Source: Arsukibacterium perlucidum DSM 18276
Lineage (GTDB): Bacteria > Pseudomonadota > Gammaproteobacteria > Enterobacterales > Alteromonadaceae
Assembly: GCF_000382165.1 (NCBI RefSeq)
Contig: NZ_KB907711.1
Span: 1-64,000 of the forward strand
Direction of reading: 5' to 3'
Length of the DNA stretch: 64,000 nucleotides
Below, in pieces: positions 45,777-55,772 of the stretch (position 1 is its first letter; every line of letters begins with the position of its first letter). Below the pieces are notes generated by a model, which saw nothing but the letters and a program-made list of their open reading frames with translations, ran no database searches and was not told the origin of the DNA. The position numbers were made by a program, and so were the translations under genes.

Positions 45777-46820
45777 GTGAGCGAGCAAAACACATCTTTA
45801 AGCTACAAAGACGCCGGAGTTGATATAGATGCCGGCAACGCCCTGGTAGAACGGATTAAAGGCGCGGTAAAACGCACTACCCGTCCGGAAGTCATGGGAG
45901 GCTTAGGGGGTTTTGGCGCCTTATGTCAAATTCCGGCAGGATATAAAGAGCCGGTGCTGGTATCTGGCACAGATGGTGTCGGTACCAAGTTGCGGCTGGC
46001 CATGGATTTAAAACGTCACGACGGCGTTGGCATCGACTTAGTTGCTATGTGTGTTAATGATTTAGTCGTGCAAGGTGCCGAACCGTTGTTTTTCCTTGAT
46101 TACTATGCGACTGGTAAGCTTGACGTTAATACCGCCTCGGCAGTGGTAGCTGGCATTGCTGAAGGTTGCGTCCAGTCAGGTTGCGCTTTGGTTGGTGGCG
46201 AAACTGCTGAAATGCCGGGCATGTACCACGGTGACGACTATGATATTGCGGGCTTTTGCGTTGGTGTGGTTGAAAAAGCTGACATTATTGACGGTAGTAA
46301 AGTAACAGCCGGTGATCAGCTAATCGCGCTGGCCTCATCGGGGCCGCATTCCAATGGTTTTTCATTGATCCGTAAAGTGCTGGAAGTCAGCGGTCAGTCG
46401 GCAGATACTCTGCTGGAAGGTAAAAGCCTGGCAGACCATTTACTGGAACCAACCCGTATTTATGTCAAAAACCTGTTGGCGCTAATCAAGCAAATGCCAG
46501 TGCATGCCCTTTGCCATATTACCGGCGGCGGTTTCTGGGAAAATATCCCGCGGGTGTTGCCTGCAGATACCAAAGCGGTGATCAACGGTAACAGCTGGCA
46601 GTGGCCGGCCATTTTCAACTGGCTGCAGCAGCAAGGTAATATCAGTCGTCACGAAATGTACCGCACCTTTAACTGTGGTGTCGGCATGCTACTGGTTGTG
46701 CCTGCTGATCAATTAGAGCCGGCATTAGCCAGCTTACAGGCTGCCGGCGAAACAGCCTGGCACCTTGGCGAAATTCAAAGTGCCGCTGCCGGTGAACAAC
46801 TTGTCATTATTAACGAATAG
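45777..46820 (+). CDS. purM: Phosphoribosylformylglycinamidine cyclo-ligase
   Basis: The 347-aa enzyme closes the imidazole ring to AIR in purine synthesis. Motifs are [37 protein letters not shown] and the C-terminal [10 protein letters not shown]. It starts with GTG at 45777 after GAGGAAAG. It is followed by purN 8 bases later. Confidence 0.97.
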   Translation: MSEQNTSLSYKDAGVDIDAGNALVERIKGAVKRTTRPEVMGGLGGFGALCQIPAGYKEPVLVSGTDGVGTKLRLAMDLKRHDGVGIDLVAMCVNDLVVQGAEPLFFLDYYATGKLDVNTASAVVAGIAEGCVQSGCALVGGETAEMPGMYHGDDYDIAGFCVGVVEKADIIDGSKVTAGDQLIALASSGPHSNGFSLIRKVLEVSGQSADTLLEGKSLADHLLEPTRIYVKNLLALIKQMPVHALCHITGGGFWENIPRVLPADTKAVINGNSWQWPAIFNWLQQQGNISRHEMYRTFNCGVGMLLVVPADQLEPALASLQAAGETAWHLGEIQSAAAGEQLVIINE

Positions 46821-46828
46821 GGCTATCG

Positions 46829-47479
46829 ATGAAATCTATAGTAGTACTGATTTCAGGAAATGGTTCTAATCTGCAAGCAGTAATAGATGCCTGTGCCAGC
46901 GGTTTTATCGCTGGCCGGGTTAGCGCGGTTATCTCCAATAAAACGGCAGTATATGGCTTACAACGTGCAGCAGAAGCTGGCATTGCCAACCATGCGCTGA
47001 GCCATAAGAACTTTGCCAGCCGCGATGCATACGACAAAGAATTAATGACGCTTATTGACGGCTACCAACCAGACCTGGTGGTGCTTGCAGGCTTTATGCG
47101 CATTCTTACCGCCGGCTTTGTCAGCCACTACAGCGGAAAATTATTGAACATTCATCCGTCTTTGCTGCCGAAGTACCAGGGATTAAACACCCATCAGCGG
47201 GCAATTGATGCCGGCGACAGCGAACATGGCTGTAGCGTGCACTTTGTCACAGAGCAACTTGATGGTGGGCCGGTTATTTTACAAGCTAAGGTACCGGTAT
47301 TCCCCGGAGATGATGCCAAAACAGTCGCGGCCAGAGTACACGAACAGGAACATCAGTTATATCCACTGGTTATTCGCTGGTTCTGTCAAAACCGTTTACA
47401 ACAACGCGGCGATAAGGCATGGTTAGATAATAATTTATTGTCGGAACAAGGATATGCAAACGATGAGGATGAATCTTAA
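46829..47479 (+). CDS. purN: Phosphoribosylglycinamide formyltransferase
   Basis: The 216-aa folate-dependent enzyme has ISGNGSNLQAVID and the active-site region LLNIHPSLLPKYQGLNTHQR, with GCSVHFVTEQLDGGPVI. It formylates GAR in purine synthesis. It is in an operon with purM. Confidence 0.97.
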   Translation: MKSIVVLISGNGSNLQAVIDACASGFIAGRVSAVISNKTAVYGLQRAAEAGIANHALSHKNFASRDAYDKELMTLIDGYQPDLVVLAGFMRILTAGFVSHYSGKLLNIHPSLLPKYQGLNTHQRAIDAGDSEHGCSVHFVTEQLDGGPVILQAKVPVFPGDDAKTVAARVHEQEHQLYPLVIRWFCQNRLQQRGDKAWLDNNLLSEQGYANDEDES

Positions 47480-48224
47480 ATGGCGCCTGCTGGCGTCATT
47501 ACTGTTGACCAGCCTGCTTACTTATTCCGGAATAACTCACGCTCAAACCGAACCTGTTACCACAACGGCTGATCCAGCTGCCCAGTTTCGCCAATTTAAT
47601 GCTGAATACCTGGTTTACCGTGCCGGCAAAAAGCACGGTGAGGCTAATCGTTACCTCAAATTCAGTGATGATCGCTATAAAATGGGCTACAGCAGTGATA
47701 TCAGCTGGCTTATTTTCAGTGACAAACGCCAGGAAACCAGTGAATTTCTGGTTAGTAATAACCAAATCCATCCCCTTAACTACATAATGAAACGTCAGGG
47801 CACCGGCCCGAGTCGTCATTATGAACTGCATTTAGACCCAACCCTGCAACAATTGCTGGTAGGCAAAAAAAGGGAGCTTAAGGCTGACAGCTGGCAGGAT
47901 AACTGGCTGGATCCGCTGAGCTACCATCAGCAACTGGTATTGGATTTGCGCGCCGGTAAAACTGAGTTTTTTTATGAAGTGTTAAACCGTAACGGCAATA
48001 GTAAAACTTATCACTATAAAGTGGTAATGGAAGAACCACTGGCCCTGCCCTATGACACAGTGCGTACCTTACGGATCGCCAGAATGGACGATCCGGAAAA
48101 GCAAGTTTACGCCTGGGTAGCACCCGAGCTCGACTATATGCTGGTACGCTTATGGCGCGGTGAAGATAATGTCGAACAATTTGATGTGCAATTACATAAA
48201 CTTGAGTTCACCAGCCCAGAGTAA
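47463..48224 (+). CDS. DUF3108 family exported protein
   Basis: The product of about 253 aa has a signal peptide (WRLLASLLLTSLLTYSGITHA) and a DUF3108 beta-barrel-like domain (FNAEYLVYRAGKKHGEANRY, then YKMGYSSDISWLIFSDKR and LAPELDYMLVRLWRGED-like end). It is periplasmic or outer-membrane associated and of unknown role. It overlaps the purN end by about 17 bases. ATGs at 47454, 47463 and 47469 are all possible starts. Confidence 0.85.
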   Translation: MRMNLKWRLLASLLLTSLLTYSGITHAQTEPVTTTADPAAQFRQFNAEYLVYRAGKKHGEANRYLKFSDDRYKMGYSSDISWLIFSDKRQETSEFLVSNNQIHPLNYIMKRQGTGPSRHYELHLDPTLQQLLVGKKRELKADSWQDNWLDPLSYHQQLVLDLRAGKTEFFYEVLNRNGNSKTYHYKVVMEEPLALPYDTVRTLRIARMDDPEKQVYAWVAPELDYMLVRLWRGEDNVEQFDVQLHKLEFTSPE

Positions 48225-48455
48225 TTAGCCTTTACACCCTGCCAGCGCCGGTATTGTCATTGCCAATAACAATATCGGGCGCGGCACATTTTCTGTTGTC
48301 CCGCCCTCTTTAGCAAAAGCCTGCATTAATCAAACTGAGCCATCCGGCTGCCCTGCTGCGTATATGGCAATAGTACATTTTGTTTGTAGCAATTTACTAA
48401 GAGAAAAACCGGATATCACTTGCAACTTTTTCCAAAGCAATCTAAGCTTAACCAC

Positions 48456-48472
48456 TAGTGGTCTGACCTCTT
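48456..48472 (+). promoter_or_regulatory. FadR-like operator upstream of fadE
   Basis: TAGTGGTCTGACCTCTT matches the FadR consensus AACTGGTCNGACCAGTT at 12 of 16 informative positions, including the whole TGGTC-N-GACC core. It lies 14 bases before the fadE start. Repression of fadE by a FadR protein, relieved by long-chain acyl-CoA, is the likely role. Confidence 0.6.
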
Positions 48473-48486
48473 ATTGGGAGTTAACA

Positions 48487-50976
48487 ATGAATGTGTTCTT
48501 TTTAGTGCTTGCCCTCGTCGTGGCAATTGGTGTGTTAGCGTACTATCGCGCCAGCTTAACAATGTTTACGGCTGCTATTGCTGCGTTATTAGTGGTTGGT
48601 AGTCTGACTGATACTGCAGGCATCATAGCCTGGCTGATATTTTTAGCCGTGGCACTGCCCCTAAATATTGCCAGTATTCGTCAGCAATATATTACCAAAC
48701 CGGTTTTGGCCGTATACCGCAAAATTATGCCGGAAATGTCGACCACTGAAAAAGAAGCGATCGATGCCGGCACCACCTGGTGGGAAGCAGACCTGTTCCG
48801 TGGCAACCCGGACTGGCACAAAATGCATAACTTCCCCAAGCCAAGATTAAGTGCTGAAGAGCAGGCATTCCTCGATGGCCCGGTAGAAGAACTACTGGCA
48901 ATGGTGGATGACTGGCACAGCACTCACGAACGTGCTGATTTATCGCCTGAAGTATATGACTACCTGAAAAGCAAAGGCTTTTTCGCTATGATCATCGCTA
49001 AGAAATACGGTGGTCTGGAATTTTCAGCCTATGCTCAATCTTGCGTACTGCAAAAGCTGACCAGCAAAAGCATGATGTTATCAAGCATTGTTGGCGTTCC
49101 TAACTCGTTAGGCCCGGGCGAGCTGTTACAGCACTACGGCACTGATGAGCAGAAAAACTATTATTTACCACGGCTGGCTAAAGGCCTGGACGTCCCTTGT
49201 TTCGCCCTGACCAGTCCGGAAGCAGGGTCTGACGCCGGCGCCATTCCGGATTTTGGTATTGTTTGTAAAGGCGAGTGGCAGGGTAAAGAAGTGTTGGGTA
49301 TGCGCCTGACCTGGAACAAGCGTTATATTACGCTGGCTCCTATTGCTACCGTTTTAGGCTTAGCCTTCAAACTGTACGACCCTGAAAAATTACTGGGTGA
49401 CACAGAAGAGCTGGGTATTACCTGCGCATTAATTCCGGCCAATACCCCGGGCGTGAAAATTGGCCGTCGCCATTTCCCGTTAAACGTGCCATTCCAGAAT
49501 GGTCCAACTCAGGGCGATGATATTTTTGTACCGCTGGATTACATTATTGGTGGCGCAGCTATGGTCGGCCAGGGCTGGAAGATGCTGGTAGAATGTTTAT
49601 CAGTTGGCCGGGCCATTACCCTGCCCTCTAACAGCACCGGTGGTATTAAAGCTGCAGCAATGGCAACCGGCGCTTATGCCCGTATTCGTCGCCAGTTCAA
49701 ACTGCCTATCGGCAAAATGGAAGGTGTGGAAGAAGCCATGGCCCGGATTGGTGACTATGCTTATATGGCAGATGCCTCAACCACGATGTCGGTTGGCGCT
49801 ATCGACTTAGGTGAAAAGCCGTCAGTTATTTCAGCTATTACCAAGTACCATATGACCGAGCGGATGCGCATCGCGATCAACGACGCGATGGATGTCCACG
49901 GCGGTAAAGGTATTTGTATGGGGCCGAACAACTATCTGGCCCGAGGTTATCAGGGTGCACCGGTAGCGATTACCGTTGAAGGCGCCAATATCTTAACCCG
50001 TAACATGATTATTTACGGTCAGGGGGCAATTCGTTGTCATCCTTATGTACTGGCTGAGTTACAAGCCGCGCAACTGGAAGACGAAGGCGCTGCGGTAACG
50101 GCCTTTGATAAAGCAGTATTTGGCCATATTGGTTTTGCCATCAGTAATTTCTTCCGTACCTTCTGGCTGTCGTTAACCGGTGGTGTGTTCAGCCATGCAC
50201 CCTATAACGATGCTACTGCCAGATACTACAAACAAATGAACAGGTTCAGTGCTGCTATGGCCCTGATGTCTGATGTAGCAATGGCCACCCTGGGTGGTGA
50301 GTTAAAACGCCGCGAGCGGATCTCAGCCCGTCTGGGTGACATTTTAAGCATGTTGTATTTAACCTCTGCCGTGTTAAAACGCTACAACGATGAAGGCCGT
50401 CAGGTCCAGGATTTACCCTTAGTACAATGGGCTTGTGAAGATAATCTGGCCAAAGCACAATTGGCGCTGGACGAGTTATTTGATAACTTCCCTAACCGCT
50501 TAGTGGGTATAGTGTTAAAACGCATTGTATTCCCGTGGGGCCGCACCTTGCGCAAAGCGTCAGATAAAGTAGAACATCAGGTTGCCCGAATTATGCAAAC
50601 GCCATGTGAAGCACGTTCACGCTTAGGCTTGCATTTATACCTGACTGACGAACCTGGCAATCAGTTAGGCCGGGTAGAACAGGTACTGCTGGATGTTCTG
50701 GCTGCTGAACCTTTATTTGATAAAGTAACGAAAGCAGCGAACAAGCGTATGCCTTTCTACCGGTTGCACGAAGTTGCTGACTTAGGTCTGGAGCTTGGGG
50801 TAATCAGCCAGGAAGAAGCCGCCAAACTGCGCTTAGCTGAAGAAGGCCGCTTATTTGTGATTAATGTTGATGACTTCGAGCCGGAGTATCTGGCTGCTGA
50901 TAATAGTCTGACTCAGCAACCCAATGGGGCTGATGCCCTGAATGCAGAACAAAGCAAAAAGACTAAAGCGGCTTAA
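48487..50976 (+). CDS. fadE: Acyl-CoA dehydrogenase FadE
   Basis: The 829-aa enzyme has an N-terminal membrane-associated hydrophobic region (two segments within residues 1-50), a central FAD-dependent acyl-CoA dehydrogenase domain ([40 protein letters not shown]) and the long C-terminal domain of the FadE type. It does the first oxidation of fatty-acid beta-oxidation. The start at 48487 follows GGGAG; an upstream in-frame ATG lacks one. Confidence 0.95.
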   Translation: MNVFFLVLALVVAIGVLAYYRASLTMFTAAIAALLVVGSLTDTAGIIAWLIFLAVALPLNIASIRQQYITKPVLAVYRKIMPEMSTTEKEAIDAGTTWWEADLFRGNPDWHKMHNFPKPRLSAEEQAFLDGPVEELLAMVDDWHSTHERADLSPEVYDYLKSKGFFAMIIAKKYGGLEFSAYAQSCVLQKLTSKSMMLSSIVGVPNSLGPGELLQHYGTDEQKNYYLPRLAKGLDVPCFALTSPEAGSDAGAIPDFGIVCKGEWQGKEVLGMRLTWNKRYITLAPIATVLGLAFKLYDPEKLLGDTEELGITCALIPANTPGVKIGRRHFPLNVPFQNGPTQGDDIFVPLDYIIGGAAMVGQGWKMLVECLSVGRAITLPSNSTGGIKAAAMATGAYARIRRQFKLPIGKMEGVEEAMARIGDYAYMADASTTMSVGAIDLGEKPSVISAITKYHMTERMRIAINDAMDVHGGKGICMGPNNYLARGYQGAPVAITVEGANILTRNMIIYGQGAIRCHPYVLAELQAAQLEDEGAAVTAFDKAVFGHIGFAISNFFRTFWLSLTGGVFSHAPYNDATARYYKQMNRFSAAMALMSDVAMATLGGELKRRERISARLGDILSMLYLTSAVLKRYNDEGRQVQDLPLVQWACEDNLAKAQLALDELFDNFPNRLVGIVLKRIVFPWGRTLRKASDKVEHQVARIMQTPCEARSRLGLHLYLTDEPGNQLGRVEQVLLDVLAAEPLFDKVTKAANKRMPFYRLHEVADLGLELGVISQEEAAKLRLAEEGRLFVINVDDFEPEYLAADNSLTQQPNGADALNAEQSKKTKAA

Positions 50977-51005
50977 GTTTAAAGTTATTAGTTATTAGTT
51001 AAGTA

Positions 51006-51035
51006 AAAAGGGCCAGTCTGCAGACTGGCCCTTTT
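51006..51035. terminator. Bidirectional terminator
   Basis: A perfect 30-bp palindrome, AAAAGGGCCAGTCTG followed by its complement, lies between the convergent fadE and PEP-CTERM genes. It works as an intrinsic terminator on both strands. Confidence 0.9.
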
Positions 51036-51067
51036 ATTTTAAAGCTTGTTAAGAAACACTACATACT

Positions 51068-51640
51068 TTACTTATTAAGCTGCTTACGACGCAGTAACAA
51101 AGCCATACCAGCAAACATCAGTAATGCTGTAGTCGGCACTGGTACCTCAACTGCACTTACCGTAAAGTTTAAATCTGCGGTGTTAACATCGATAAAGTCA
51201 TTAGCGAAATTTAGCGCGCCAAATTTTTCAGGGTTAAAGCTTAACAGGATGTTTCCCGTCTCTGTTGCCAGAAAACTGAATGTCGCTAACACAAAGCTAC
51301 TACCTTGTAATCCGGCCAGAATCGACTCGTCAGCAAAAAAGTCAGCGTACTCCTCAAGATACAGAGCACCACTGCTTGCATCATGATCAGCAAACGGACT
51401 GCTACCGAAACCATCGTCAAAACCCTCACCAAAATGCCAGTCAAGCAACGAAATAGCTGAAGACGAATAAAAAATCTCAGCCCAGAAACCGCTCAGTGTT
51501 TCGGTAAAGTCACTGACAGACAATGTCACAACAATGGTTTCACCGATTTTATAATCGCTACGCTCAGTATCCAGCTGAATTAACGTGGCGTGGCTTAACC
51601 CGCTGAACAGTATACCTAGCGCAAGTAAAATTGATTTCAT
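51068..51640 (-). CDS. Cohesin-like PEP-CTERM protein
   Basis: The 190-aa secreted protein has a signal peptide (KSILLALGILFSGLSHA). A cohesin-like beta-sandwich follows (LDTERSDYKIGETIVVTLSV, then SGFWAEIFYSSSAISLLDWH). The C-terminal PEP-CTERM sorting tail is VPVPTTALLMFAGMALLLRR. It would be processed by an exosortase and held at or released from the surface. It lies 21 bases after the nuclease gene on the same strand, so both are probably cotranscribed. The start at 51640 is chosen for GGAG at 9 bases and the signal peptide. Confidence 0.8.
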   Translation of the reverse strand: MKSILLALGILFSGLSHATLIQLDTERSDYKIGETIVVTLSVSDFTETLSGFWAEIFYSSSAISLLDWHFGEGFDDGFGSSPFADHDASSGALYLEEYADFFADESILAGLQGSSFVLATFSFLATETGNILLSFNPEKFGALNFANDFIDVNTADLNFTVSAVEVPVPTTALLMFAGMALLLRRKQLNK

Positions 51641-51661
51641 TTTGTTATTCTCCATTAATTA

Positions 51662-54187
51662 TTAAGGGGTTACACAACGTGGCAAATCACACAGCGTAGT
51701 CATTGCTCTGATGTCACGCTGATCAACACGGCCATCGTTATTAAAATCTAAACTTAGCGATAGCTCACCGCCTTGTCTGAGTATCTGTTGAAACAGGCTG
51801 ATATCGTTCCGGTCAATTACGCCATTCTGGTCAAGATCAGCGGCCCGGAAACTAGCCGTAAGCTGCAACGATACAATTACCGGATCATGATCAGAGGAGC
51901 GATAAGCATCCGGAGCATAATAATCAAAAATTTGCGACTCAGATTTAGACTCAGTGTTATAGTCCAGTGCTATTGCTTCATCAGCATTGATATTCCATTT
52001 GGCAGCGTCAGCCACTGCATCCAGTGCGTGCTGATTTAGCAATGCATGATCCAGCGAACCGGCCAGGCCCTGGAACACATAGCCATAACTGTCTGTCTTA
52101 CCAAGTGCTTCAAACACATTATAATAACCGGCTGCTGCCAGAGTGGTAATAGGGTCTTCTTTGGCATAAGCATTTAAATCGCCGATAACCAGCGCCGGAA
52201 TATCAGCGAAGTGTTCATCAGCAAAAACACCGATTGCCTCTGCCGCACGGGTCCGGCTCAGGTTACAGTTACCCTGACCATCACCGCTATCACCATCTGC
52301 AGCTCCACAACCTGAACCTTTAGATTTAAGATGGTTAACCATTACTGCGAATTCAGCGTTATTTTCCAGCAAGCGGAAACGCTGCGCTAACATCGGCCGG
52401 TTCCGGTTGTCGTCAAATAGTGGCTGACCACTATTGTCCAGTGCTGAATTCTCAGAATTAAGTAAACGTGCAGACTCTGCCGGGGCCAGTAAATCTGCCC
52501 GGTACAGTAAGCCAACAGTGATTGCATCAGTACCAATAGGGCTAACGGCTGGTTGCACAAACTGCCAGTCAGCCTGGCCACTAACTTGCCTCAGGCCTGT
52601 GACTAAATCAGCTATGGCAGAGGTGCTGGTAAAGCCATCATTTTCCAGTTCCATTAAGCCGATTACGCTGGCATCCAACCCTGCTAAAGCTGCCAGGATT
52701 TTGTCTCTCTGCCGTTCAAATTCAACAACCGTATCAGCTCCACGAGAGGTTGGGAAACCGCCACCAGCGCCGTCACCATTAAAATAATTCAGCACATTAA
52801 AGCTGGCAACTTTTACGTTACCGTCAGCCAGTAAAGCCGGTGCAGCGCTTCTTGGATTATCCGCCAGAATAGTTACCGGTGCATTCGGCATAATCCGGTA
52901 TTCATTAAATGAGTAATATAAAGTACCGGTTAGGCCAACAACGGTATCGCCTCCCCGTACCGGATTAGCCGCACTTAGTGCCGGTGCAGGATAAGGCACC
53001 AGCGCCGGATTCTGCACTGTGCTGTTGTCATCCAGAATAATCCGGTTCAGCTTATGGGATGCAGCCAGTGCAATAGCCTCTGCACCCGGTGCCACAACCT
53101 GGGTAGGCGTATAACGACGGCCGTTAGCTAAGGTAAGCTCGCCGAAACGGCCCAGGGTAAAGGTTTCATTTACTGTTAACGGCTGGGAAAAGCCGACCAA
53201 CATGCCTTCATGGGCTTCCCAGTAAGCCATATCAGGCACTGGTAGCGCTAATTCAGTAGCCTGCGGCAGTGCCGAGGTACCACAATCAACGGTAGCAGCA
53301 ATGCCGGTAAGCTGGGTCAAGGTAAAGAATTCAGCCACGTTGGCCTGCAGTCTTACCCGCTGGCCGGTGGCAACTGTCAGCTCGCTACTGCCAGTGAATA
53401 CAAATACCCCTTCTGAAGTCATCGGGTCGTTGTCTTCCTCACCCGGCGCTGACTGAATGGTAAAGCCACGCAGCCCTGGCAGGGTTTGGCTAACAACGGC
53501 TTCAACTACCAGAGTCTGGCCCACTAGCGGACTTGTGTCGCCACTCCCCTGGATTTGATGAATTGGTGTAAATGGCGCACCACAGCTTAAATCAAAATCT
53601 GGCTCTGGCTCTGGATCAGGTTCACCCGGGCCACCGCCTTCACCGTTGAACAAGCCAATATCACTAAAATCATCTTGCGCGAAACCCAACCACTGATCTG
53701 CAGGCTCAAAAGCATCAAACGGATTAGTATCGTAGCTAACTGCCGCACGGCGTAAGGTATCATTTGCAGTAGTTATATCACCTGAACCCCAGGCTGAACC
53801 CGGGTCAACACCCACCTGGCCAATACTGTCTACCACCACACCACTTTTGGTCAGGGTAATGGCATCGTCACCGTTCCATAAGCCTGAACCGGTTGTCTGA
53901 TCAGCCAGTGCCACTAATTCTGCAGAAGCTCTGGAAGAAGCAAAGACATAGGTTGCGCCAGCTGGCAGTTCACCATTTAAAGCAACACTGAAACCAGCGC
54001 TGGTACTACCGTTAAAAAATACATTGAGCCGGTAATCTGCCAGATTTAATGTCGCATCGGTAGGATTATAAAACTCCAATGCTTTATTGTTACTTGAGCC
54101 TTCGACATATTCGGAAATAAAGAGTTCAGCATGAGCTGCGGGGGCCAGTAACAGTGCAATACTGGCGGCTAAGATCGTTTTTTTCAT
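51662..54187 (-). CDS. exeM: ExeM/NucH-type extracellular nuclease with dockerin-like C-terminus
   Basis: The 841-aa secreted protein has a signal peptide (KKTILAASIALLLAPAAHA). A lamin-tail domain (LFISEYVEGSSNNKALEFYN), an OB-like segment and an endonuclease/exonuclease/phosphatase domain follow (VASFNVLNYF, GLMELENDG, MVNHLKSKGSGCG, IGDLNAYAKEDP, SSDHDPVIVSLQ). The end carries two EF-hand-like repeats (DLDQNGVIDRNDISLF and DFNNDGRVDQRDIRAM), which is a dockerin type I pattern. ExeM-type enzymes degrade extracellular DNA in biofilms. Many relatives end in a sorting signal; this one does not. Confidence 0.88.
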   Translation of the reverse strand: MKKTILAASIALLLAPAAHAELFISEYVEGSSNNKALEFYNPTDATLNLADYRLNVFFNGSTSAGFSVALNGELPAGATYVFASSRASAELVALADQTTGSGLWNGDDAITLTKSGVVVDSIGQVGVDPGSAWGSGDITTANDTLRRAAVSYDTNPFDAFEPADQWLGFAQDDFSDIGLFNGEGGGPGEPDPEPEPDFDLSCGAPFTPIHQIQGSGDTSPLVGQTLVVEAVVSQTLPGLRGFTIQSAPGEEDNDPMTSEGVFVFTGSSELTVATGQRVRLQANVAEFFTLTQLTGIAATVDCGTSALPQATELALPVPDMAYWEAHEGMLVGFSQPLTVNETFTLGRFGELTLANGRRYTPTQVVAPGAEAIALAASHKLNRIILDDNSTVQNPALVPYPAPALSAANPVRGGDTVVGLTGTLYYSFNEYRIMPNAPVTILADNPRSAAPALLADGNVKVASFNVLNYFNGDGAGGGFPTSRGADTVVEFERQRDKILAALAGLDASVIGLMELENDGFTSTSAIADLVTGLRQVSGQADWQFVQPAVSPIGTDAITVGLLYRADLLAPAESARLLNSENSALDNSGQPLFDDNRNRPMLAQRFRLLENNAEFAVMVNHLKSKGSGCGAADGDSGDGQGNCNLSRTRAAEAIGVFADEHFADIPALVIGDLNAYAKEDPITTLAAAGYYNVFEALGKTDSYGYVFQGLAGSLDHALLNQHALDAVADAAKWNINADEAIALDYNTESKSESQIFDYYAPDAYRSSDHDPVIVSLQLTASFRAADLDQNGVIDRNDISLFQQILRQGGELSLSLDFNNDGRVDQRDIRAMTTLCDLPRCVTP

Positions 54188-54380
54188 CTTGGTTCCCTGA
54201 GATTATTGTTATATAGACAAATAAACAAAGCGCGCTACGATAGCGCCAATTTATGTCACTTTCATTAACCTTTTCAAAAAACAATCAACTTATTATTTTA
54301 CATCTATGCGTCAGCTTTTTTTACTGGGAAACCGCAGGGTTTTCAGGTTTACTAGAAGCCTTAAATCAAAGGAGTTTTTC

Positions 54381-54662
54381 ATGTTTAACGTTAATCAGTA
54401 TTTTGATGGCAAGGTCGCCTCTATCGCTTTCGCTGGCGAAAAACTACCCGCCACAGTAGGTGTAATGGCCCCCGGCGAATATGAATTTGCTACCAGTCAG
54501 CATGAAGTAATGACCGTAATTAGCGGTGCTTTAACAGTGTTGCTACCGGGTAAAACCGACTGGCAAACTTTTAACAGCAGCCAGCATTTTGAGGTAGAGG
54601 CTAATGTTAAATTTCAGGTTAAGGTAAACCAGGATACCGCTTACCTTTGTACCTATGCATAA
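54381..54662 (+). CDS. ppnP: Pyrimidine/purine nucleoside phosphorylase PpnP
   Basis: The 93-aa cupin protein begins [20 protein letters not shown] and contains [20 protein letters not shown], as in E. coli YaiE/PpnP. It phosphorolyses several nucleosides. The start at 54381 follows AAGGAG at 6 bases; the longer frames upstream lack a site. It may salvage nucleosides released by the neighbouring nuclease, which is an inference. Confidence 0.93.
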   Translation: MFNVNQYFDGKVASIAFAGEKLPATVGVMAPGEYEFATSQHEVMTVISGALTVLLPGKTDWQTFNSSQHFEVEANVKFQVKVNQDTAYLCTYA

Positions 54663-54694
54663 TAGCCACAAATAACCCTTATTAAGAGCAGCCT

Positions 54695-55423
54695 ATGCGC
54701 GGTATGCGAAGTACAGCTAAACAACCTGAACCCCTGAAGCGCGCTGAGGCAATGGATCTGCGCCAGACTGTGGCGACACTCTGGCCTTATTTAATGGCGT
54801 TTAAGGGCCGGGTTTTATTGGCGGTACTGGCCCTGATCGCTGCCAAAGCGGCCACCCTGGTTATGCCCTGGGCATTAAAAGAAATTATTGATGCACTCGA
54901 CGCCAATATCAGCGCTGTTGTGGTGCTGCCTGCCGCCATGCTGTTGTTATATGGCGGCTTACGATTTGGCTCGGTGTTTTTTGGTGAGCTGCGCGACGCG
55001 CTGTTTGGCCGGGTAACCGAGCATGCCATGCGCCAGATTGGCTTAAAAGTGTTTAAGCATCTGCATAGCCTGGAACTGGCATTTCATCTCGACCGCCAAA
55101 CCGGAGGCATCAGCCGGGATATCGAGCGCGGCAGCAATGGCCTCAGCTTCCTGATGCGCTTTCTGATGTTCAACATTGTACCAACCCTGTTTGAAATCCT
55201 GGCAGTGGCGGTTATTTTCAGCCTGCTGTTCTCCCCCCTTTATGCGGTTATTACCGTTATTGCAGTGGGGCTGTATATCTTTTTTACCGTAACCGTTACC
55301 GAGTGGCGCAATAAGTTTATCCGCGAAGCAAACCAGGCCGACAACACCACTAACAGCAGACATGAGCCAGATCAACCCCTAATCAGCAAAAGCCGTCTAT
55401 GCTTTAAACAACCGGTAAAATGA
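54695..55423 (+). pseudogene. Truncated ABC half-transporter (membrane domain only)
   Basis: The frame encodes the N-terminal membrane domain of an ATM1/HMT1-type ABC transporter with GVRFGSVFFGELRDALFGRV-like and LELAFHLDRQTGGISRDIER segments, ending in VTEWRNKFIREANQADNTTN. After that it switches to an unrelated tail of about 20 residues and stops, so the last membrane helices and the entire nucleotide-binding domain are missing. A deletion has probably fused the 5' part to downstream sequence. The rest of the family protein is not found in the following DNA. Confidence 0.85.
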
Positions 55424-55434
55424 AAGGAGGCGCT

Positions 55435-55761
55435 ATGCCACTACAACAACTAAAGCATAAATTAATAGTTCAGAAAATGCAGTTAGAGCGCCAGTTAAGC
55501 GCTATTCATCATGATTTTCAGCAAGGGCGCAGCGCTGATTCGGCCGAGCAGGCCGCCGAGCGGGAAAACGAGCAGGTGTTAAATTCTCTGAAGCACAACG
55601 CTGCAGAAGAGCTCAGGCAAATTAATACTGCGCTGCAGCGGATAGAACATGGCGACTATCTGCAATGCAGTCAATGCGGTGAAGCCATTGGTCTGGAGCG
55701 GTTAAATGCGGTGCCCTACACCAGCTTATGTATCAGCTGTGCTAATACTGCAACGCAGTGA
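55435..55761 (+). CDS. TraR/DksA-type zinc-finger protein
   Basis: The 108-aa protein has a helical N-terminal part (QKMQLERQLSAIHHDFQQGR) and a C4 zinc finger (CSQCGEAIGLERLNAVPYTS, then CISC). DksA-like proteins modulate RNA polymerase through its secondary channel. The start at 55435 follows AAAGGAGG. It lies 11 bases after the broken ABC gene, so its transcription may come through the pseudogene. Confidence 0.88.
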   Translation: MPLQQLKHKLIVQKMQLERQLSAIHHDFQQGRSADSAEQAAERENEQVLNSLKHNAAEELRQINTALQRIEHGDYLQCSQCGEAIGLERLNAVPYTSLCISCANTATQ

Positions 55762-55772
55762 TTTCTCAGCTG

